Shown: one piece after another, positions 6,608 through 9,614 of the stretch
Position numbering within the stretch: the first letter of the stretch is position 1
Layout of the letters: every line of letters starts with the position of its first letter
Assembly (NCBI GenBank): GCA_027295745.1
Contig: JAPUKI010000090.1
Location: forward strand, 1 to 9,614
DNA length: 9,614 nt
DNA from: Acidobacteriota bacterium
GTDB taxonomy: Bacteria; Acidobacteriota; UBA6911; RPQK01; JADFOI01
Reading direction: 5' to 3'
The notes under the pieces: generated by a model
The model's input: the letters and a program-made list of their open reading frames with translations, nothing else
The model's database searches: none
What the model was told of the DNA's origin: nothing
Program-made: the position numbers and the translations under genes

Positions 6608-6716
6608 GAGTCGCCATCTATGCGCGCGTATCGACACTCTGGATCAATCCACTAATTCTCAACTGCTGGACTTTCGGCGCTATTTCTTAGAAGCAGACCT
6701 TTGTCCTGCGGTATAA
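6608..6716 (+). pseudogene. Serine recombinase (resolvase/invertase) N-terminal fragment, frameshifted
   Basis: Seen: directly after the IS3 end the sequence reads RVAIYARVST in the frame of 6610. Then, after a CTCT that looks like a 2-nt duplication near 6637-6640, it reads LDQSTNSQLLDFRRYFLEA in the frame of 6636, ending at TAA 6714-6716. Known: YARVS(T)xDQ is the N-terminal catalytic motif of small serine recombinases, with Ser as nucleophile (codon 6631-6633). The start codon is replaced by the IS3 terminus, and nothing of the catalytic core after the first 30 residues survives. Inferred: the IS3 element inserted at the 5' end of the recombinase gene and the remainder was deleted or decayed. 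Confidence 0.75.
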
Positions 6717-6859
6717 TCATTCCTGTTCCCTGATACCCATAGGTGTAGCCAAGACACGCGAAAAAATGTAAATATGACTACAATGCCCTTCGTGATTGTC
6801 TCTACATCCGATTGATTCGGTAAAAATGGAAGACCATTCACTGGAATGATGTGCCTCTT

Positions 6860-6881
6860 CCGGTGGGGTATAGCCCACTGG
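6860..6881 (+). promoter_or_regulatory. Leader hairpin upstream of the NTF2-like gene
   Basis: Seen: CCGGTGGG (6860-6867) pairs with CCCACTGG (6874-6881) around the loop GTATAG. The 8-bp stem has one G-U pair. It lies 34 nt before the start at 6916 and leaves the ribosome binding site free. It could stabilise the transcript or be a remnant terminator without a T-tract. Confidence 0.35.
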
Positions 6882-6915
6882 TAGTTGGTCGTCGGAACAT
6901 ATCAAGGAGGACACC

Positions 6916-7380
6916 ATGAAACTTCCTATGACTTTGTTGTGTTTAGCCATCTGCCTTGCTCACTCGAGCTTGGTAGCGTCGGACGTCGCTAGCTTGAGAA
7001 TTGCTCATGCGATTTTAATTGAGGCATTTGATTCAGGAGACTTGGCGCGTATGGAGACAAGCATTCATCCACAGGCGCTGGGTTTCTTCCGACTTTCCCA
7101 GTTTCCGGTCCAGTTAACAAGACGGAGCGGAGTAAAAGAACTTGGTCCAGCCATATCGGCTGACCTCGCCAGATTTGCCAAAACAGACTATGAGAGTGAA
7201 TATCTTGTGGTGGGTGACACCGGCATCGTCTTGAACAGAGTGGCGCTGACGCCCAAGGACAAGCGGGATAAAGAAATAGACCTTACTTACAGTCGTCTGA
7301 CTTACGTGTATACGAATTCGGGGGGACGGTGGGTGTTGGTGTCGTGGCATAATTCTGACGCCCCACTGAAACGAAAGTAA
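6916..7380 (+). CDS. Exported SnoaL/NTF2-like domain protein, 154 aa
   Basis: Seen: a strong AAGGAGG lies 5 nt before ATG 6916. Residues 1-22 are a signal peptide (MKLPMTLLCLAICLAHSSLVAS, cleavage probably near SLVAS-DVA). The mature protein of about 130 aa has an alpha-helical start (IAHAILIEAFDSGDLARMETSIHP), typical of the cone-shaped NTF2/SnoaL fold, and ends in strands YSRLTYVYTNSGGRWVLVSWHNSDAP. The GRWxLVSWHxS pattern is common in SnoaL_3/DUF4440-type proteins. Known: this fold is used by enzymes and small-molecule binding proteins; exported examples are mostly uncharacterised. No partner gene lies nearby, and its function here cannot be specified. It appears intact, unlike its upstream neighbours. 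Confidence 0.8.
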   Translation: MKLPMTLLCLAICLAHSSLVASDVASLRIAHAILIEAFDSGDLARMETSIHPQALGFFRLSQFPVQLTRRSGVKELGPAISADLARFAKTDYESEYLVVGDTGIVLNRVALTPKDKRDKEIDLTYSRLTYVYTNSGGRWVLVSWHNSDAPLKRK

Positions 7381-7423
7381 CCAAGAAGACGTTCCTGTAG
7401 GAAGTTTCGCCCAGCCGTCTTGG
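7381..7423 (+). terminator. Nested hairpin after the NTF2-like gene, terminator-like without T-tract
   Basis: Seen: directly after the stop, CCAAGAAGACG pairs imperfectly with CCGTCTTGG (7415-7423), enclosing a perfect TTCCT-GT-AGGAA hairpin (7392-7403). Only short T runs follow, so rho-independent termination would be weak. It may instead protect the 3' end of the transcript. Confidence 0.3.
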
Positions 7424-7596
7424 CCGATTTTCTCGAGGACTTTGTAGTGGGGGAAATTTTGTAGCCACTCACTTCGTCACTCCCGGATCCCGTGCGCAGC
7501 CCTCCCCCACCGCAGTTCCCCTCTCACCATTTACCGTTTGGGCACCTAACTTAAGGGTGTTTCAGACCCGATGGGGAGATCCAGAATCGGAGCGAA
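7424..7596. other. Spacer, nothing recognised
   Basis: This stretch lies between the NTF2-like gene and the small minus-strand frame. It contains pyrimidine-rich sequence (7490-7530) but no recognised coding sequence, RNA or repeat. Confidence 0.45.
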
Positions 7597-7776
7597 TCAG
7601 TCTCTTCTCGAAGCAGAGATTGGAGCCAATGTCAACGTCGCTGGATTGGGTTCAGGTGTGCCGGGGTACTCGACGTTTAACCCAGAATAAGAGCGTGATA
7701 ATTCGCGTGGCGTGCGCTCGATCCACTTCTCGCGCCGCCAGTGTTCTTTTTCGTCTGGGTGGATAATCTGACTCAT
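7597..7776 (-). CDS. Hypothetical 59-aa protein overlapping the XRE gene by ATGA
   Basis: Seen: ATG at 7776 overlaps the TGA of the XRE gene (7775-7773) in an ATGA arrangement typical of translational coupling. The first 35 residues are charged and protein-like (MSQIIHPDEKEHWRREKWIERTPRELSRSYSGL). The last 24 (PGTPEPNPATLTLAPISASRRD) look less natural, so the gene may be a truncated 5' part of a longer one. Not recognised. Its position next to an antitoxin-like gene suggests a toxin or accessory partner, but no known toxin motif is visible. Confidence 0.4.
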   Translation of the reverse strand: MSQIIHPDEKEHWRREKWIERTPRELSRSYSGLNVEYPGTPEPNPATLTLAPISASRRD

Positions 7777-8108
7777 GCGGTCTGTTCCCACATCCGCTTG
7801 CGGCTACGGGGTGGAGGTACTGGTTCTGTTTCCATCGTCGTCAGCCCAGAGAGAATGACCGGCTCACGGTTAGGGAATTCGGCGATCAATGACAAGTGAC
7901 CGCCCATAGCTTCGACATAGCTCCGCAGTGTGGAAAGCAGCAAGTCACTGCGCTTTTCGAGACACGAAACACTGTCTTGTCTGATGCCAAGGGTTCCGGC
8001 TATGCGTACCTGTGTGAGGGTCAATGCCCGCCCCAGTTCGTCCAGGGACATTTCCTCGGCGATCAGTTCAGCGGCGCGTGCCTCGATCTTTTTCGCCGGG
8101 CGGCACAC
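7773..8108 (-). CDS. XRE-family HTH protein, HigA-like antitoxin type, N-terminus frameshifted
   Basis: Seen: the frame from GTG 8108 gives 111 aa. KKIEARAAELIAEEMSLDELGRALTLTQ leads into the HTH (LTLTQVRIAGTLGIRQDSVSCLEKRSD, about 29-56), then LLSTLRSYVEAMGGHLSLIAEFPNREPVILSGL. This layout is characteristic of HigA-type antitoxin/XRE regulators (LxEIRSDxxLxTLxxYVxAxGG pattern). A better start lies at ATG 8145 with GAGGAAA 8 nt upstream, but it is in another frame; MPTNVQKQIKSLSV reads into this frame only if one nucleotide near 8106-8111 is removed. Inferred: a recent -1/+1 frameshift, or weak initiation at GTG 8108 with no ribosome binding site. No RelE/HigB-like toxin gene adjoins it. It overlaps the 59-aa frame. 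Confidence 0.72.
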   Translation of the reverse strand: MCRPAKKIEARAAELIAEEMSLDELGRALTLTQVRIAGTLGIRQDSVSCLEKRSDLLLSTLRSYVEAMGGHLSLIAEFPNREPVILSGLTTMETEPVPPPRSRKRMWEQTA

Positions 8109-8166
8109 TCAAGCTCTTTATTTGTTTCTGTACGTTGGTAGGCATAACTATTTCCTCGGACGTTTT

Positions 8167-8395
8167 GCCTCCCTTTTTTACTTGTCAGCTCAATCGATAT
8201 TAAAAGTGTTGTATTAATACCAGTTAGACACTAATCCGTCACTAATCTCAACCTCATTCCCCAAAACTGATTGCATACTTCTCAAGAATCGTCAGCTAAA
8301 CTCCAAAGCATTGCCGAGACGGGCAATCAGCAGTCGTGCACGGACGAGGATGGAACTGGAGTTCCGTCGAATTGGGTTTGCTTGCTGAACTGCCT
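8167..8395. repeat. Dispersed repeat copy 2 (upstream of the XRE gene)
   Basis: Seen: aligns with 216-408, sharing the GCCTCC ribosome-binding remnant, GTATTAATAC (8211-8220), TCACTAAT, CTTCTCAAGAATC, and a 29-bp identical block over CTAAACTCCAAAGC and CATTGCCGAGACGGGCAA (8297-8326). This copy has about 30 extra bp after GCAGTCGTG. In copy 1 the block is the 5' region of an AraC-type gene; here the AraC gene is absent and the XRE gene follows. On the minus strand the direct repeat GATTAGTG occurs twice, 11 bp apart (about 8226-8244). Confidence 0.75.
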
Positions 8396-8537
8396 GCTCG
8401 TGTAACCCCAACGTAACTCTGCCCCCCAGCCTTTTTGATTGCCATTACCCCCTCCAAAGCTTTAGCATTAAGGGCGGATCGCCGTTATGGCCTTTTTTCA
8501 AAAGGTTCGCCAAAGATGAGCTATACGAATAGGCGGA
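8396..8537. other. Leader/promoter region of the cyclic-nucleotide-binding protein gene
   Basis: Seen: two small hairpins, GGCG-GAT-CGCC (8473-8483) and CCTTTT-TTC-AAAAGG (8491-8505), shortly before the gene. The second carries a T6 run after GGCC. Together they could form an attenuator, but no convincing promoter boxes were found. Confidence 0.3.
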
Positions 8538-8546
8538 ATGACGTAT

Positions 8547-9008
8547 ATGGTTGATCAAAAAGAGTCTGTTGATATAGGTGAACTGAAAGACGTGCTCCTG
8601 TTTAAAGGTGTCGAACTAGAATCCCTCCAAGGTGTCCTCGAAGGCTGTTCTGTACAGAAGTTAAAGAGCGGTGAGGTTCTGATTTACGCAGGAAAACCCA
8701 ACCATTCGATTTATCTGTTGCTTTCTGGCCATTTGCGTATTCAACTCGACCTTTCTTTACAACCCATTGCCAGACTGGAACCTGGAGAGCTGGTGGGTGA
8801 AATCTCAGTCGTCGATGGTCAGCCAACCACCGCCTGCGTGGTGGCTGATGAGGATTGTCGCGTGCTGGTCCTGGACGAAAGCACCTTGTGGTCACTGGTT
8901 GGGGCTTCACCCCGCATAGCTCGCAATCTACTCTATATCCTCGCCCAGCGATTACGTCGTGGGGATTCCCTCATACGTGCAGCGACTTCTGCGTTAGCAC
9001 TCAGATAA
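8547..9008 (+). CDS. Stand-alone cyclic nucleotide-binding (cNMP/CRP-like) domain protein, no HTH
   Basis: Seen: about 153 aa ending at TAA 9006-9008. Start ATG 8547 is preferred because AGGCGG (8531-8536) sits 10 nt upstream; ATG 8538 in the same frame would leave only 1 nt of spacing. The cNMP-binding jelly roll covers most of the protein: LKSGEVLIYAGKPNHSIYLLLSGHLRIQL, then the phosphate-binding cassette region GELVGEISVVDGQPTTACVVADEDCRVLVLD. Known: in cAMP/cGMP binders the cassette has a Gly-Glu and an Arg (RSA/RTA) contacting the cyclic phosphate; here that Arg is Thr (PTTA). The C-helix (ASPRIARNLLYILAQRLRR) is present but no winged HTH follows, so it is not a transcription factor itself. 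Inferred: a signalling adaptor that may bind a different ligand or none. Confidence 0.85.
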   Translation: MVDQKESVDIGELKDVLLFKGVELESLQGVLEGCSVQKLKSGEVLIYAGKPNHSIYLLLSGHLRIQLDLSLQPIARLEPGELVGEISVVDGQPTTACVVADEDCRVLVLDESTLWSLVGASPRIARNLLYILAQRLRRGDSLIRAATSALALR

Positions 9009-9129
9009 AATGACGCAGATCTCCAGACGGTAGGATTCCTTAACTTGCCGGTTTTGCTTTGGTTGAATCGAGGCCGGTTTCTCCTAGTAATGAGTGAAGG
9101 GGGAGGCAAAACCCCGTCAGGGTAAATAT
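9009..9129 (+). other. Spacer between cNMP-domain gene and terminal hairpins, not recognised
   Basis: The sequence after the cNMP-domain stop has no convincing gene. It precedes an IS200/IS605-type end hairpin and could contain the outer part of that element, but no tnpB similarity or guide-RNA structure could be supported by eye. Confidence 0.35.
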
Positions 9130-9155
9130 CCCCCGGCAAAGCCGGGGGCTTTAAT
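9130..9155 (+). terminator. Strong GC hairpin with T-rich tail (terminator, or IS200/IS605 end hairpin)
   Basis: Seen: CCCCCGGC (9130-9137), loop AAA, GCCGGGGG (9141-9148), then CTTTAATT. It is an 8-bp perfect stem about 120 nt after the cNMP-domain gene. Similar CCCCCGGC-GCCGGGGG hairpins occur at ends of IS200/IS605 elements, and a tnpA lies next to it, so it may mark that element's right end. Both roles are possible together. Confidence 0.6.
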
Positions 9156-9163
9156 TCTGTGAG

Positions 9164-9227
9164 CCGCTCAAAGCGGTCTAGACGTACGCCGCTTACGCGG
9201 CTACTCGCGCCACCTCAAGGTGGCTAC
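9164..9227 (-). repeat. REP-like GTAG-hairpin array downstream of tnpA
   Basis: Seen on the minus strand: GTAG (9227-9224) followed by CCACCT-TG-AGGTGG (9223-9210); GTAG (9204-9201) followed by CCGC-GTAA-GCGG (9200-9189); and a third hairpin CCGCT-TTG-AGCGG (9176-9164) preceded by TAGA. GTAG plus hairpin is the hallmark of REP sequences and of the guide/hairpin organisation of IS200/IS605 ends. The TAG of the first GTAG is also the tnpA stop codon. Confidence 0.65.
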
Positions 9228-9614
9228 TCTCGGAAAAGATCGCGCTGGTCCTGACGCCGGTCCTCAGTTTCCTGCTGCCGGATATAGTCCCGGATCACTG
9301 CTTCGTCGCGACCCACGGTCGAGACGAAGTATCCCCGAGCCCAAAAGTGTTGCCCTACAAAGTTTCGCCGTCTCTCCCCAAAGTTCCGCGTAATGTAGAT
9401 CGCGCTTTTCCCTTTGATGTACCCCACCACCTGGGCTACCGAATATTTCGGCGGAATCGAGATCATCATGTGCACGTGATCACTTTGCAGATGTCCCTCC
9501 TCGATGGGGCTCTCTTTCTGCTCCGCCAACCGCCGAAACACTTCGCCCAAATTCCTCCGTAGCGACCCGTAGATTTCTTTTTTCCGATACTTCGGAATAA
9601 ATACCACGTGGTAC
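9224..9614 (-). CDS. tnpA: IS200/IS605-family transposase TnpA (Y1 HUH), 5' end off right edge
   Basis: Seen: the frame is open to the window edge (YHVVFIPKYRKK at the start) and ends at TAG 9226-9224, about 129 residues. Motifs in order: the first strand VVFIPKYR; the HUH metal motif in SDHVHMMISIPP; the conserved PKYSVAQVVGYIKGKSA; HFWARGYFVSTVG; and the catalytic tyrosine in IRDYIRQQE. Known: Y1 HUH transposases move single-stranded DNA by recognising end hairpins, with the Tyr attacking the DNA. Only about 10-20 N-terminal residues should be missing, so it appears functional in sequence. No tnpB is visible in the window. The hairpins directly downstream are its probable right-end substrate. 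Confidence 0.9.
   Translation of the reverse strand, partial: YHVVFIPKYRKKEIYGSLRRNLGEVFRRLAEQKESPIEEGHLQSDHVHMMISIPPKYSVAQVVGYIKGKSAIYITRNFGERRRNFVGQHFWARGYFVSTVGRDEAVIRDYIRQQETEDRRQDQRDLFRE

Noticed and set aside
6689..6717. TATAAT at 6712-6717 as a promoter for the NTF2-like gene
   Set aside because: No -35 box at 15-18 bp and no extended -10; the sequence is also the tail of the recombinase fragment.
7557..7766. Plus-strand frame opposite the ATGA-coupled small protein
   Set aside because: No ribosome binding site or recognisable motif; the opposite strand has the coupling evidence.

Overview
The window looks like an accessory, gene-sparse and partly decaying stretch of a mid-GC bacterial chromosome. 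A SPOR (peptidoglycan-binding) domain, AraC-family regulators, IS3 and IS200/IS605 transposases and a lone cyclic-nucleotide-binding domain suggest a Gram-negative, probably proteobacterial, host. No rRNA, tRNA or CRISPR array is visible, so this placement is tentative.

Left part (1-2484). A partial AraC-family HTH gene runs off the left edge on the minus strand; its first HTH carries an in-frame hexanucleotide expansion. Its upstream region (about 216-408) is one copy of a dispersed repeat whose second copy lies at about 8167-8395. Then come a 45-codon reading frame with a signal peptide and one CxxCH haem-attachment motif, a strong 71-nt hairpin, and a long secreted-protein gene with a HENDMEG motif. 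That gene is cut by a single TGA exactly where a Trp codon is expected.

Centre (2741-5268, minus strand). A 510-residue membrane protein kinase homologue has an N-terminal cytoplasmic kinase domain, one transmembrane helix and a C-terminal SPOR domain. Several catalytic positions are altered. Upstream of it on the same strand is a compact intact AraC-type DNA-binding protein (120 aa), paralogous to the expanded copy at the left edge and possibly the regulator of the kinase.

Right-centre (5269-6716) is a gene graveyard: a minus-strand gene broken across four frames, a 5'-truncated IS3-family transposase with an intact right inverted repeat, and directly abutting that repeat the frameshifted N-terminus of a serine recombinase.

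Right part (6860-9614). A small exported NTF2-like protein gene is followed by a minus-strand XRE antitoxin-like gene whose N-terminus is frameshifted and which overlaps a 59-aa reading frame by ATGA. Then come the second copy of the dispersed repeat, a stand-alone cyclic-nucleotide-binding-domain protein, and an IS200-like tnpA running off the right edge. The tnpA stop codon lies inside the first of two GTAG-plus-hairpin units resembling REP elements.

Most genes here do not form a clear pathway. The one coherent unit is the AraC-like regulator plus SPOR kinase. The paralogous AraC copies and the shared upstream block suggest a small family of regulatory modules dispersed by duplication.
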